Shown: positions 16,025 through 24,746, numbered from the stretch's first letter. The stretch is 64,000 nt of DNA from Halomonas cupida (GCF_900142755.1 NZ_FRCA01000003.1:248001-312000); one strand, 5' to 3'. The notes: a model not told the origin generated them from the letters alone. Program-made: numbers and translations.

Positions 16025-17385
16025 CAGCGGGGCTCCTGGTCGTTGGCAGCGGTGATCGGGCTCTGGCGACGTGAGGCAGCCCTGCCCATGCATTGAAACA
16101 GGATGTTCACCAGCACGGCGGTAAGGGTGCCCATGGCGAGGCCGTTGCCCAGAATGATCTGCAGATGTTGAGGGAAGTCGGAGTAGAAACCGGGCACGAC
16201 GATGGGTAACAGGCCCATGGCCAGTGCCGAGGCGAGGGTGTAGAGGTTGCCGTGCTCGTTGAGATTCACGCCGCGCAGGATGTTGATGCCCATGACCCCG
16301 ATGATGGCGAACACGATCACGGCGGTACCCGCGACGACGGGGGTGGGCAAGGAGGCGGCGAGATGACCGAGAGGCGCGAGCATGGCAATGATGATCAGCA
16401 GGAATCCCGCTGCCACCGTGACATACCGTGAACGCACACCGGTGGCTCGGACAATACCGATGTTCTCGCCACTGGTGATGATCAGCGAAGTGCCCAGGCA
16501 GCCTCCGAACAGCGACCCCAGCGCATCGGCGCGAATGTTGCGCGGTACCAGCGCTCGGGAGTCCCCGCGCTTGCCGACGATCTCGGCCGTTGCCATGGTC
16601 TGGCCGGTGGCCTCGGTCATCGAGACCACACTGAAGATGATCAATGGCAGGGAGGCGATGATGTCGAACTTCGGCATCCCGAAGGGAAACAACTGCGGGA
16701 AGGCGATCAAGGGACCATCGGCCACGCCGCTGAGGTCGATGGCTCCGAGGGAGGCCGCGATCAAGGTGCCGGCGACCAGGCCCAGCATGACCGATATACG
16801 CCGTAGCACTCCCGTGAACACTCGAGCGCAGAGCACGATGGCAGCCATGGTTGCCAGGGCCAGCAGAATATCCGGACTGGCCGCAAACTGGGGGCTATCG
16901 ACCTTGCCGGTAATCAGTCCGCCGAAGATCTTGACCAGGTTGACGGCGACCAGCAACAACATGGTGCCGATGACGATAGGGGGGAAGAAGCGCAGCACCC
17001 GGGTGAAGAACGGCAAGGCAAGGAAGTAGAACAGGCCCGTGAGAATCACGGCTCCGGTGGCGGTCTGCATATCCGTCGCCTGGGCGATGGCCAGGAAGAT
17101 CACGATTGGCGCACCACCGGGTACCTGTACAAAGGGCAGGCGTGCTCCGATGCCCCACGGGCCGAAGGATTGCAGCAGGGTGCCCAGACCACAGGCAAGA
17201 AAGGTGGCACTCATTAGCGGTACCGTGATGTCGGCACCGAAGCCCATGGCCTGACCGACCAGAAACACGGCGGTGATCGGCGCGGCCGCCATCACCAACA
17301 CATGCTGCAGGCCAAACAGGAGGGCTGTTAGCCAGGGGAGTCGTTCATCGACGGGGTCCGGGACAGGAGACGCTATGCGAGACAT
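16024..17385 (-). CDS. NCS2-family nucleobase:cation symporter
   Basis: Protein of 453 residues with about 14 hydrophobic segments, the size of the NCS2 (xanthine/uracil permease) family. Recognisable parts are the first helix LLFGLQHVLVMAAAPITAVF with the family QH, the QVPGG-type segment PFVQVPGGAPIV, and the C-terminal half with VVSMTEATGQTMATAEIVG, which carries the conserved Glu of the substrate site. It imports xanthine, uracil or a related ring with H+ or Na+. It is the first gene of a three-gene operon (permease, amidohydrolase, TSUP) divergent from a LysR gene. Confidence 0.9.
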   Translation of the reverse strand: MSRIASPVPDPVDERLPWLTALLFGLQHVLVMAAAPITAVFLVGQAMGFGADITVPLMSATFLACGLGTLLQSFGPWGIGARLPFVQVPGGAPIVIFLAIAQATDMQTATGAVILTGLFYFLALPFFTRVLRFFPPIVIGTMLLLVAVNLVKIFGGLITGKVDSPQFAASPDILLALATMAAIVLCARVFTGVLRRISVMLGLVAGTLIAASLGAIDLSGVADGPLIAFPQLFPFGMPKFDIIASLPLIIFSVVSMTEATGQTMATAEIVGKRGDSRALVPRNIRADALGSLFGGCLGTSLIITSGENIGIVRATGVRSRYVTVAAGFLLIIIAMLAPLGHLAASLPTPVVAGTAVIVFAIIGVMGINILRGVNLNEHGNLYTLASALAMGLLPIVVPGFYSDFPQHLQIILGNGLAMGTLTAVLVNILFQCMGRAASRRQSPITAANDQEPR

Positions 17386-17511
17386 GGAAGTACCTCATTG
17401 TTGTTGTGTAACTGCCGGGTAGGGGGCGGCGCCAGCTGGAAACTCACAAGGCTGACCAGCAAGCTAGCCTTGATTGACTGTACCGGTCCATAATCGTTTT
17501 TCGTCTATGGT

Positions 17512-17528
17512 GTTGCCTTTTTGGCAAC
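17512..17528. promoter_or_regulatory. Probable LysR operator
   Basis: GTTGCC (17512-17517), TTTTT, GGCAAC (17523-17528): a perfect inverted repeat of the T-N11-A shape bound by LysR-type regulators, lying 38 bases before the LysR gene and between it and the divergent permease operon. Its position suits both autoregulation and control of the permease operon. Confidence 0.55.
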
Positions 17529-17565
17529 GATGTCCCGGTGTACTGGTGATCAGGAGTTGTGAGTC

Positions 17566-18477
17566 ATGCCATTGATGACCATCGCGCTGCGTTATTTCGA
17601 GGAAGTGGCGCGCCAGGGTTCGCTGCGCAAGGCTGCCGAACGCCTCCATGTCGCGGCCTCGGCGGTCAACCGACAGATTCTCAAACTGGAGGAGGAGCTC
17701 GGCGTCCCGCTTTTTGAACGACTCCCACGGGGGCTTCGGCTTTCTTCCGCTGGAGAGCTACTGCTCTATCAAACGCGCCAATGGCAACGTGATGAGCGCC
17801 AGATATTGGGGGTGCTGGACGAGATTCGTGGAACGGGGTGTGCGGAAATTCGCATCGCCAGCGTCGAGTCCATGACTGATATGGCCCTGCCGGATGTGAT
17901 GAGGCGTTTCGGTCAGCGTTATCCGAAGGTTCGTTTTCAGTTGCTGACCGGCCTGACCGATATGATTGTGGATCGTATCGTCTCGGGAGAGTCGGACATC
18001 GGCATTTGCGTGAATCCCAACCCCAACCCGCGTGTTCGCACGTTGTGTAGAGCCACCTTTCGGTTCGGCGCTGTGATGGCCAGTGGTCACCCCCTGGCGG
18101 GAAAGCCTGAGGTGCGGCTGCAGGATTGTGCGGAGTATCCCGTTATTCTTCCCGATCGGGACATGTTTCGTGGTTCTACTCTTGAGCAGGCGCTGGCCCA
18201 TCATCAGGTGGAATTCCGTGTTCTGGCCGAATGCAGTCGGCTTCTCAGCATCAAGTCATTGGCCAGTGCTGGGCTCGGAATAGCCTTTCTCAACCCGCTG
18301 GATGTCGCTCGGGAAGTGCAGCGAGGCGAACTGGTCTTTCGGCCGCTCAAGGACCGCCCGATTGATGGTGCCAGAATCGAAATCTGTGTGGCGCAGGGGC
18401 GTTCGATGCCGCCGGCCATGGCCTCCTTTGCCGAGCTGCTCAGTGAAACCCTGGCTGAAGAGGAAGGGCGAGGCTGA
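17566..18477 (+). CDS. LysR-family transcriptional regulator
   Basis: Protein of 303 residues. The N-terminal winged helix-turn-helix is clear (ALRYFEEVARQGSLRKAAER, then VAASAVNRQILKLEEELGVPLFER), followed by a two-lobed periplasmic-binding-like effector domain. CAGGAG lies nine bases before the ATG. It is transcribed divergently from the NCS2 permease-amidohydrolase-TSUP operon, with an inverted repeat between, so it most likely controls that operon in response to the imported compound or an intermediate. Confidence 0.9.
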   Translation: MPLMTIALRYFEEVARQGSLRKAAERLHVAASAVNRQILKLEEELGVPLFERLPRGLRLSSAGELLLYQTRQWQRDERQILGVLDEIRGTGCAEIRIASVESMTDMALPDVMRRFGQRYPKVRFQLLTGLTDMIVDRIVSGESDIGICVNPNPNPRVRTLCRATFRFGAVMASGHPLAGKPEVRLQDCAEYPVILPDRDMFRGSTLEQALAHHQVEFRVLAECSRLLSIKSLASAGLGIAFLNPLDVAREVQRGELVFRPLKDRPIDGARIEICVAQGRSMPPAMASFAELLSETLAEEEGRG

Positions 18478-18665
18478 GCACGAACACCTGTACTGGGTCT
18501 GACAACCCACTGGTAAGTCCGTGCAGCCGGACTCTGCTTTTGCCAATGGGTCTATAGGGGGTACAGGGTGCGGTGCATGGGAGGCATATCGGCAGGATGC
18601 CGTGATGTTGCATGGTAACGTCCCTCGGGTCGTGACGGGCACGGCTATTGTATGGAGACAAGGAA

Positions 18666-19190
18666 ATGACGCGGAGAACTTCCATCTGGATGGGACTGAC
18701 CATGGCCAGTGCCATGAGCCTGGCAGGTTGTGTAGCCACTGCTACGCCGCAGCATGTGGCTGGCCTGTTCAACTGTGCGCAGCTCAACCAGGCCGTTGCC
18801 AGCGCTGCCAATGGCTTTGACGACATCAAGGGCCCGCTCAGCGAAACGCGCCTGACGCGTAGTTGGAACACCGATGTGCAGGCTTTTCATGAGGCCTGTG
18901 TGATTACCTCGGCGCAGCGTCCGGATCACTATGACTGCTTTGGACGCATCGACATCGAGGACCCAGAGCGCGCCATTGCCATCGCCAGCGAAGAACTGGG
19001 GCAATGTCTCGGAGGGGACTGGAAGGCTGAGATGGCTGGTGAACGTGTCATGTATCGGAGCCAGGAGACAGATGCCGTGGTGACGCTGGAAACCTTCATC
19101 AATGATCGTCATCACCGCGTAGGCACGTTGAGCGTCTTCCAGAAGGAGGCCGATGCCCAGACCTTGCCGGATGGTCAGCAGGACGCCTGA
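18666..19190 (+). CDS. Putative lipoprotein, paralogue A of a tandem pair
   Basis: From ATG 18666, with GGAGA seven bases upstream, the product is 174 residues. It begins with a lipoprotein signal (MGLTMASAMSLAGC) and the lipidated Cys is followed by AT, which favours the outer membrane. I do not recognise the family. It is clearly homologous to the next gene: shared blocks are DQAVASAANGF/NQAVASAANGF, RLTRSW, TDVQAFH, ACVITSAQRPDHY, LGQCLG and DAVVTLETF. Four Cys residues besides the lipobox Cys are shared. The upstream 40 bases are also duplicated. Confidence 0.65.
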   Translation: MTRRTSIWMGLTMASAMSLAGCVATATPQHVAGLFNCAQLNQAVASAANGFDDIKGPLSETRLTRSWNTDVQAFHEACVITSAQRPDHYDCFGRIDIEDPERAIAIASEELGQCLGGDWKAEMAGERVMYRSQETDAVVTLETFINDRHHRVGTLSVFQKEADAQTLPDGQQDA

Positions 19191-19221
19191 TATCACCCTC
19201 AATCCCCAACCCCCAATCCTC

Positions 19222-19245
19222 GACCCGCGCCCTCCAGCGCGGGTC
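19222..19245 (+). terminator. Hairpin between the lipoprotein paralogues
   Basis: GACCCGCGC (19222-19230), loop CCTCCA, GCGCGGGTC (19237-19245): a perfect 9-bp GC-rich stem 31 bases after the first lipoprotein stop. Only a short pyrimidine tail follows (TCCTGTCT). Confidence 0.65.
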
Positions 19246-19416
19246 TCCTGTCTGGGCGTAACGACATTACGCCGCCTCAAGCTCCGTAGCTGATATGCCG
19301 ATATAGAAGGGAGGGGCGACATAGCGCATGCGAGGTATGTGGGCATAATGCTATGGTGTCAGCTGTTTACCTCATCAAGGTCGTGATGGACACGGCTATC
19401 GGTCGGAGACAAGGAT

Positions 19417-19941
19417 ATGACACGGGGAATCTTCATCAGGGCCAGCCTGGCCATGGCAGGATTGAGCCTGGCGGGATGTGTCACCACCAGCACGCCGCAG
19501 CAGGCAGCTGATCTTTTCGATTGTGCGGCGCTGGACCAGGCCGTTGCCAGCGCAGCGAACGGCTTCGAGGATATCAAGGGGCGCTATAGCGACACTCGCC
19601 TGACCCGCAGTTGGGATACTGATGTGCAGGCCTTCCACAATGCCTGTGTGATCACTTCGGCGCAGCGCCCGGATCATTATGTATGCTTCGGCAGGATGCA
19701 GGTCGAGGATCCGCGTGGCAGCCTGGCGGCGGGCAGCGCAGCGTTGGGACAGTGTCTCGGCAATGACTGGACCGCAACGCCCGGTGATGATCGAGTACTG
19801 TTCTCCCGTGCAGGCACCGATGCCGTGGTGACGCTGGAAACCTTCGTCAATGACCGAGGCCACCGCATGGGCGCATTGAGCGTGTTCCAGCAGGATGCCG
19901 ATGCCATGCCGTTGGCCGATGAGGAAATGGGCGCGCAATAG
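19417..19941 (+). CDS. Putative lipoprotein, paralogue B of a tandem pair
   Basis: Protein of 174 residues, the same length as its upstream paralogue. Lipobox LSLAGC near residue 22. The shared blocks (VASAANGFEDIKG, DTRLTRSWDTDVQAFH, ACVITSAQRPDHY, ALGQCLG, DAVVTLETFVNDR) show a recent-to-moderate duplication, with most divergence in the signal peptide and the last 20 residues. Its leader also keeps the CACGGCTAT...GGAGACAAGGA block found before paralogue A, so each copy probably has its own expression signals. Function unknown; probably attached to the outer membrane facing the periplasm. Confidence 0.65.
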   Translation: MTRGIFIRASLAMAGLSLAGCVTTSTPQQAADLFDCAALDQAVASAANGFEDIKGRYSDTRLTRSWDTDVQAFHNACVITSAQRPDHYVCFGRMQVEDPRGSLAAGSAALGQCLGNDWTATPGDDRVLFSRAGTDAVVTLETFVNDRGHRMGALSVFQQDADAMPLADEEMGAQ

Positions 19942-19963
19942 ATACTTTGGCGCTCACCATGAA

Positions 19964-19993
19964 CAGAACCCACGCCGAATGGCGTGGGTTCTG
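19964..19993. terminator. Repeated-type terminator hairpin, copy 1
   Basis: CAGAACCCACGCC (19964-19976), loop GAAT, GGCGTGGGTTCTG (19981-19993), a perfect 13-bp stem followed by TCGTTGTAA. The same hairpin, with one compensated base pair, is at 29171-29200. It lies between convergent genes. Confidence 0.8.
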
Positions 19994-20096
19994 TCGTTGT
20001 AATGTTGGCATTGTAACGTCGTGCATTGTGGGGTTGGACACGGCAATGTTTGAGGTTGCAATGTTGAGCAAGTGCTTTCTGACGTGAGCCGATAAG

Positions 20097-20429
20097 CTAG
20101 CGTGGCTCCAGCAAGAGAACGATAGCGAAGCTGGTAGCTGCCAATGAAACACTCAACCCGGTTGCGAAAATCAATCCTAGTGCTGGCGTGATTTTCTGCT
20201 TTACGATACCCAGTGATTGCCTGCGATAACGTTGACGTTGTGTTGCAAGGCACCAGCCCGTCAATATCAGAGCAAGCGAGACCGAGCTGGAGACGAGATG
20301 TGGGTAAGTAGGTAGCCAGCGCAACAGGCCGAGGCTGACTAGCAGACAGGAGACAACGGTCCTCCCCCATGCTAGTACGGTGCGTTCAGGTTGGAGGCCT
20401 GGATCGTGATGTAGCTGTATATTCTTCAT
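20097..20429 (-). CDS. DUF202 (YidG/YidH-type) small membrane protein
   Basis: Protein of 110 residues with three hydrophobic segments. The start QPERTVLAWGRTVVSCLLV matches the DUF202 signature (ERTxLAWxRT), seen in inner-membrane proteins YidG and YidH of E. coli. Function is unknown. It lies 34 bases after a second DUF202 gene on the same strand, the same paired arrangement as yidH-yidG. Confidence 0.8.
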   Translation of the reverse strand: MKNIQLHHDPGLQPERTVLAWGRTVVSCLLVSLGLLRWLPTYPHLVSSSVSLALILTGWCLATQRQRYRRQSLGIVKQKITPALGLIFATGLSVSLAATSFAIVLLLEPR

Positions 20430-20463
20430 GGGCTAGTTGGTGAGATAGGGGTAGCAGTCATTT

Positions 20464-20850
20464 TCAGTAATGCAGGATTGCCATGAACACAAGGCTGACC
20501 AGCGCTAGTGTGACCGAAACAATGGGGACCTGCAGTGGTAAGGGCAGTGATTCCTTTCTACGCAATGCGCGCTCAACAGCCAACCAGCGAAGGCATGCAC
20601 AGCCACTGATTGCTGCGGCAAGTATCAGCAGTGAGGCCGCCATTGTGCTGCGTAGCAGAGGCGAAAGAAGGTCCGCTGTGAACGTTTCTATCGCAACGCC
20701 GCATGCCATTAGTGCAAGTGCAGTGCGTACCCAGGCAAGAAACGTGCGTTCATTTGCAAGCGTGTAGCGGGGATCTGGATCTGTTCCTTCTCCAAACGTG
20801 ACGCGTGGCAGTAGGCTGGATCGTTTCAAGGTCGGCTGTTTCCAGTGCAT
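20464..20850 (-). CDS. DUF202 (YidH-like) small membrane protein
   Basis: Protein of 128 residues. The N-terminal cytoplasmic part leads into YTLANERTFLAWVRTALALMACGVAIETF, whose central ERTFLAWVRT is the DUF202 hallmark, then two more hydrophobic segments. It resembles E. coli YidH in length and order, and the smaller partner follows directly. Role unknown; an inner-membrane pair is likely. Confidence 0.85.
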   Translation of the reverse strand: MHWKQPTLKRSSLLPRVTFGEGTDPDPRYTLANERTFLAWVRTALALMACGVAIETFTADLLSPLLRSTMAASLLILAAAISGCACLRWLAVERALRRKESLPLPLQVPIVSVTLALVSLVFMAILHY

Positions 20851-20912
20851 ATGGGTGGGAGTACAACTAGCTGGAGTGTGCGGGGCGCTTCTCGAAGAGC
20901 ATTCCGGGCTCC

Positions 20913-22046
20913 TCAGTATTCACCAGTCATGTAACGTTGGATGACTGCCAGCCCGGACAGGGGACCGGTGCCCGGTTCGTTGCCCAGGACCACTTTCCCG
21001 TCTTCCAGCTTATTGAGTGGCAGTGAAAGCTCTGTCCGAAGAGGATTGGGGTTCGAGTCGATTTCCAGAGCACCTTCGCCGCCGACTGCTGCAAGGAGAT
21101 GAGCAGAGGCCATCAGGCCAATACCTCCACCAAGATAATGAGGGTAATAGTGAGAGCCCGAGCCGTTGATGGCCTTTGCCAGAGGTAAGCACTTGCTGAT
21201 GCCTCCCCACTTGGCGACGTCCGGTTGGATAATAGATAGAACCTGACTATCCAGAGCTTTCTGAAAATCTCCTTCGCCAAGGATATTTTCTCCGGCTGCT
21301 AGCGGAATGCATGTTGTTTTCTGCAGTTCCTTCCACTGTGCCCACTCTTCAATGCAGCGTAGAGGCTCCTCGATCCATCCAGGGCGAAATCGTTCCAGTG
21401 CAGGAAGGTTCTTTTGGGCCTGTTCGAGAGACCAGCCCTGATTTGCATCGATCATCAAGCCGACATCGCTGCCGAGGGTGCTGCGCAATGCTTGAAGGTT
21501 CTCGATATCTCGTTGCAAACCGAAGCCAACCTTGAGTTTGAACCGCGTGTAGCCTTGTGCCTGCATGGCTGCGGCCAGCCGGGCAGGCTGAGAGGGGTTC
21601 AGTCCGCTTGCGTAGACCGGGATCTCGTTGTTCACACCGCCTAGATATTTCCACAATGGTTGTTCGCTACGACGCGCACAAAGGTCCCAGAGGGCGAGGT
21701 CTATACCAGCGATACACTGGGCGAATGGCCCCGGCTCCGCTGCTTGCAGGGACAGCACTTCTGTTTGCTGGGTCAGCATGTCGAAGGCATGCTCGGGAGA
21801 GTCGTAGGTGGTCTGCTTCAGCAGTGGACTGAATACACTGGAGATAAGGCGTGCTCGATGTTCGGCCCCCACCATGGGAAAGTTGCACCAGACTTCGCCC
21901 CAGCCTTCCTGCCCGTCCTGGTCGGTGACCCTGACGATGACCATAGGTCTGTCTGACATCGTCCCGAAAGACGTTTCCACCGGCTTTTCAAGTGGGCATC
22001 GGTAAACGAAAGCGGTGATATCCTGAATAGCGATCTGATTGTTCAT
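20913..22046 (-). CDS. Mandelate racemase / muconate lactonizing-type enolase superfamily enzyme
   Basis: Protein of 377 residues with the capping domain followed by a TIM barrel. Catalytic features are a KxK motif (RFKLKVG) near residue 165, metal ligands in MIDANQG, WIEEPL and AAGENI, then QPDVAKWGG and YPHYLGGGIGL, which look like the Asp and His of a mandelate-racemase-type dyad. Such enzymes abstract the alpha-proton of a carboxylate to racemise, epimerise or dehydrate it, typically a sugar acid or hydroxy acid. The exact reaction cannot be read. It is coupled to the GntR gene (ATGA overlap) and is divergent from the GMC/ALDH/TRAP operon. Confidence 0.85.
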   Translation of the reverse strand: MNNQIAIQDITAFVYRCPLEKPVETSFGTMSDRPMVIVRVTDQDGQEGWGEVWCNFPMVGAEHRARLISSVFSPLLKQTTYDSPEHAFDMLTQQTEVLSLQAAEPGPFAQCIAGIDLALWDLCARRSEQPLWKYLGGVNNEIPVYASGLNPSQPARLAAAMQAQGYTRFKLKVGFGLQRDIENLQALRSTLGSDVGLMIDANQGWSLEQAQKNLPALERFRPGWIEEPLRCIEEWAQWKELQKTTCIPLAAGENILGEGDFQKALDSQVLSIIQPDVAKWGGISKCLPLAKAINGSGSHYYPHYLGGGIGLMASAHLLAAVGGEGALEIDSNPNPLRTELSLPLNKLEDGKVVLGNEPGTGPLSGLAVIQRYMTGEY

Positions 22047-22786
22047 TTTTTTAGATCCATTTCGAGGTGGATGTAATCACCTCGGTAAGTGACTCCGGCA
22101 ACATAGATAATGGTGCCGTCAGAGGCGGTCAGAACTCGACGGACGTGGGCAACGGGATCTCCCAACGGAAGATCGAGCAGGCGAGAGGTCTCCAGGTCAG
22201 CCTTTGAGATGGTGATGCTTTGCTTCGCGTTGGCAACGGTGACGTCATCAAGCGATGCTAGTACTGGCAGAATGACCTCGGTTCGGAAGCGCTCTTCTGC
22301 CATCTTGAATATCCGCTCATCCAGATAGATGGATATGACGCAATACTTGACGTCGTCTCGAGTATGCACACGGCGCAGATGTTGGTAAGACGGGGCGGGT
22401 ATACCGTCATCTTCGGTCAGGCACAGGGGTTCGCTGGAATCTGATATGTAGGTGAGTAACGGCTTGTCGTTCCGATAGGCCTCGATCAGGCCATCCAGTG
22501 TCGTTTCGACCTTGACCGGATTGCGCCGGGTATGGTTTTTCAGGACGAAAGTCCCCACCCCTCGTTGTATCTCGATAAGGCCAGAACTGCTCAGCAGTTG
22601 CATCGCATGACGCACGGTTACTCGGGAAACCGAGAACTCATCCATCAGCGTATCGATGGTCGGCAGCATGGTGCCTTCCGGCCAGAGCTGACGTTCAATC
22701 CGGTAGCGAATGATATCGGCTAGTTGGACGTATAACGGTATCGGGCTCGAATCGAAGAATTTTGGTTTTTTCGTCTGATCAGTCAT
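22043..22786 (-). CDS. GntR-family regulator, HutC/UTRA type
   Basis: Protein of 247 residues. The winged helix domain is PIPLYVQLADIIRYRIE, then PTIDTLMDEFSVSRVTVRHAMQLL and GLIEIQRGVGTFV. The C-terminal half fits a UTRA ligand-binding domain (ending LTASDGTIIYVAGVTYRGDY). It lies between the enolase-superfamily gene it overlaps and the divergent GMC operon, so it is the probable local regulator of both, sensing the imported compound or a product. Preceding 298-bp intergenic region carries a palindrome. Confidence 0.9.
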   Translation of the reverse strand: MTDQTKKPKFFDSSPIPLYVQLADIIRYRIERQLWPEGTMLPTIDTLMDEFSVSRVTVRHAMQLLSSSGLIEIQRGVGTFVLKNHTRRNPVKVETTLDGLIEAYRNDKPLLTYISDSSEPLCLTEDDGIPAPSYQHLRRVHTRDDVKYCVISIYLDERIFKMAEERFRTEVILPVLASLDDVTVANAKQSITISKADLETSRLLDLPLGDPVAHVRRVLTASDGTIIYVAGVTYRGDYIHLEMDLKK

Positions 22787-22962
22787 TGATGATCTTCCAA
22801 CTGGGCGACTTCCAAACTGTTTTCCAGAAGGCGGCTAAATCGCTCTCTGCACGGCTGAAGCCTTCTACCGGCTTCAAGGGGAGCAGTGTCTGGCTCCCCC
22901 TCTCTCACGACAAAAAATCTTGACACCAATGCTAGCATGTGGAAACGTCCTATACAAGAGAC

Positions 22963-22978
22963 GTCCTAACATTAGGAC
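22963..22978. promoter_or_regulatory. Probable GntR operator
   Basis: GTCCTAA (22963-22969), CA, TTAGGAC (22972-22978), a palindrome with 7-bp arms. A further half site, ACGTCCTA, is at 22945-22952 and again at 22961-22968, 16 bases apart. It sits in the divergent promoter region of the GntR and GMC genes. TTGACA at 22920-22925 could be a -35 box, but no well-spaced -10 was found. Confidence 0.55.
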
Positions 22979-23084
22979 TACATGACATGATAGGTCGTGG
23001 TTGTGAAGCTGCCAGCCAGGTGCTGCATGACCAGAATTCTCATCTACAGAACAACATCGATTGAAATGTCGAGGGAGCCAAACA

Positions 23085-24746
23085 GTGTCTCAGGCCTATG
23101 ATTACATCGTAGTGGGTGCGGGGTCGGCGGGGTGTGTCGTCGCAAACCGACTTTCAGCCAACCCCGATACAAGAGTTCTTCTGCTCGAGGCCGGGGGGTG
23201 GAATCGAAATTTCTGGCTTCATCTGCCGGTTGGGTACTTTCGCTCCATCTACGATGAGCGGTTCTCCCGCTTGTTCGACACGGTCCCCTCTGAGGGCAGT
23301 GGGGGACGGAATATCATCTGGCCCAGGGGGAGGGTTGTTGGCGGCTCCAGCTCCATCAATGGACTTATCTACATTCGTGGGCAGAAGGAAGATTTTGATG
23401 GTTGGGCGGCACAAGGGGCCACGGGTTGGTCCTACAAGGATGTGTTGCCTTACTTCCGGCGTCTTGAGAAGTACTGCCGAGGTGCCAGCGAATATCGTGG
23501 TGGAGAGGGCGAACTCTGTGTCTCTGACCTGCGCCATGACCACCCGTACTGTGCAGCCTGGGTGACAGCAGCACAGGAATACGGCCTCCCATACAACGCT
23601 GACTTGAATGGTGGTGATACCCGCGGAGTGGGCTCCTACCAGCTGAGTTTGAAGGGGCGCTGGCGTTGTAGTGCGGCATCCGCATTTATCAAACCGATTA
23701 AACATCGCCCTAACCTGACCATTGTCACTGGTGCGAATGTCACTCGCGTTCTTTTCGACGGTACACAGGCGAACGCAGTTGAGTGGAAGCAGAATGGCGA
23801 CTTGCGTCGAGCCCATGTGGCCGGAGAGGTGCTGTTGTGTGCCGGTGCAATACAGTCGCCCCACCTGCTGCAATTGTCGGGTATCGGCCCGGCTGACCAC
23901 CTGCGGGAGAATGGCATCGAACCGATATACGACTCTCCGGAGGTCGGAGCGAACTTGCAGGACCATTACCAGATGCGAGTTACCTACCGATTGAAGAAGA
24001 AGGTCTCGCTCAACACGGACGTACGTAACCCGATCAAACTCGCGGAAATGGGGCTGCGCTGGCTTATCAACGCATCAGGACCTCTGACGGTAGGAGCCGG
24101 GCAGGTTGGTGGCAGCGCCTGTACGCGTTACGCCGATGGTGACCGGCCAGACATTCAGTTCAATGTCATGCCACTCACAGTCGACAAGCCTGGAACCCCC
24201 CTGCATCGATATCCTGGATTTACCGCTTCTGTCTGGCAGTGTCATCCGCGTTCGCGGGGAACGGTAAGGCTTGCATCTGCCGACCCCATGGTGGCTCCAG
24301 TAATTGATCCAAAGTACTTCTCCGACCCGTTTGATCGTGACGTCATGGTGGAAGGCGTGAAGGTGCTTCGCGATATCGCCAACCAGTCACCATTTCGAGA
24401 GCTTTGGGAGTGTGAACTCGAGCCGGGTGCTGATGTGGCCAGTGATGAGCAGATATGGAATGCAGTTCGCCACAAGGGAGGCACTGTTTTCCATTGTGTA
24501 GGTACATGCCGTATGGGAGAGGATGCTGCTTCGGTAGTGGATCCTCAGCTACGGGTTCGCGGTGTACGGGGAGTAAGAGTCATAGATGCTTCCGTCATGC
24601 CGACGGTGACTTCAGCGAACACCAATGCTCCGTCACTGATGATTGGTGAAAGAGGAGTGGATATGGTTCTGAATAGTGACATGGATGGTGGAATGTCATT
24701 GACCGGATCCAAAACTGAAAATTCGGCAGTGGAGGAACTGAAATGA
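23085..24746 (+). CDS. GMC-family FAD-dependent alcohol oxidoreductase
   Basis: The frame is open from a TTG at 23061, but GAGGGAG at 23071-23077 sits seven bases before GTG 23085, giving MSQAYDYIVVGAGSAGC, the usual GMC N-terminus (553 residues). Family marks are the FAD-binding GAGSAGCVVANRLS, GGSSSINGLIYIRG (GMC signature 1), GAIQSPHLLQLSGIGP (signature 2) and HCVGTCRMG with DASVMPTVTSANTNAP (catalytic His and C-terminal FAD motif). It would oxidise a primary alcohol or polyol to the aldehyde. It is the first gene of the plus-strand operon and overlaps the aldehyde dehydrogenase by four bases. Confidence 0.88.
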   Translation: MSQAYDYIVVGAGSAGCVVANRLSANPDTRVLLLEAGGWNRNFWLHLPVGYFRSIYDERFSRLFDTVPSEGSGGRNIIWPRGRVVGGSSSINGLIYIRGQKEDFDGWAAQGATGWSYKDVLPYFRRLEKYCRGASEYRGGEGELCVSDLRHDHPYCAAWVTAAQEYGLPYNADLNGGDTRGVGSYQLSLKGRWRCSAASAFIKPIKHRPNLTIVTGANVTRVLFDGTQANAVEWKQNGDLRRAHVAGEVLLCAGAIQSPHLLQLSGIGPADHLRENGIEPIYDSPEVGANLQDHYQMRVTYRLKKKVSLNTDVRNPIKLAEMGLRWLINASGPLTVGAGQVGGSACTRYADGDRPDIQFNVMPLTVDKPGTPLHRYPGFTASVWQCHPRSRGTVRLASADPMVAPVIDPKYFSDPFDRDVMVEGVKVLRDIANQSPFRELWECELEPGADVASDEQIWNAVRHKGGTVFHCVGTCRMGEDAASVVDPQLRVRGVRGVRVIDASVMPTVTSANTNAPSLMIGERGVDMVLNSDMDGGMSLTGSKTENSAVEELK

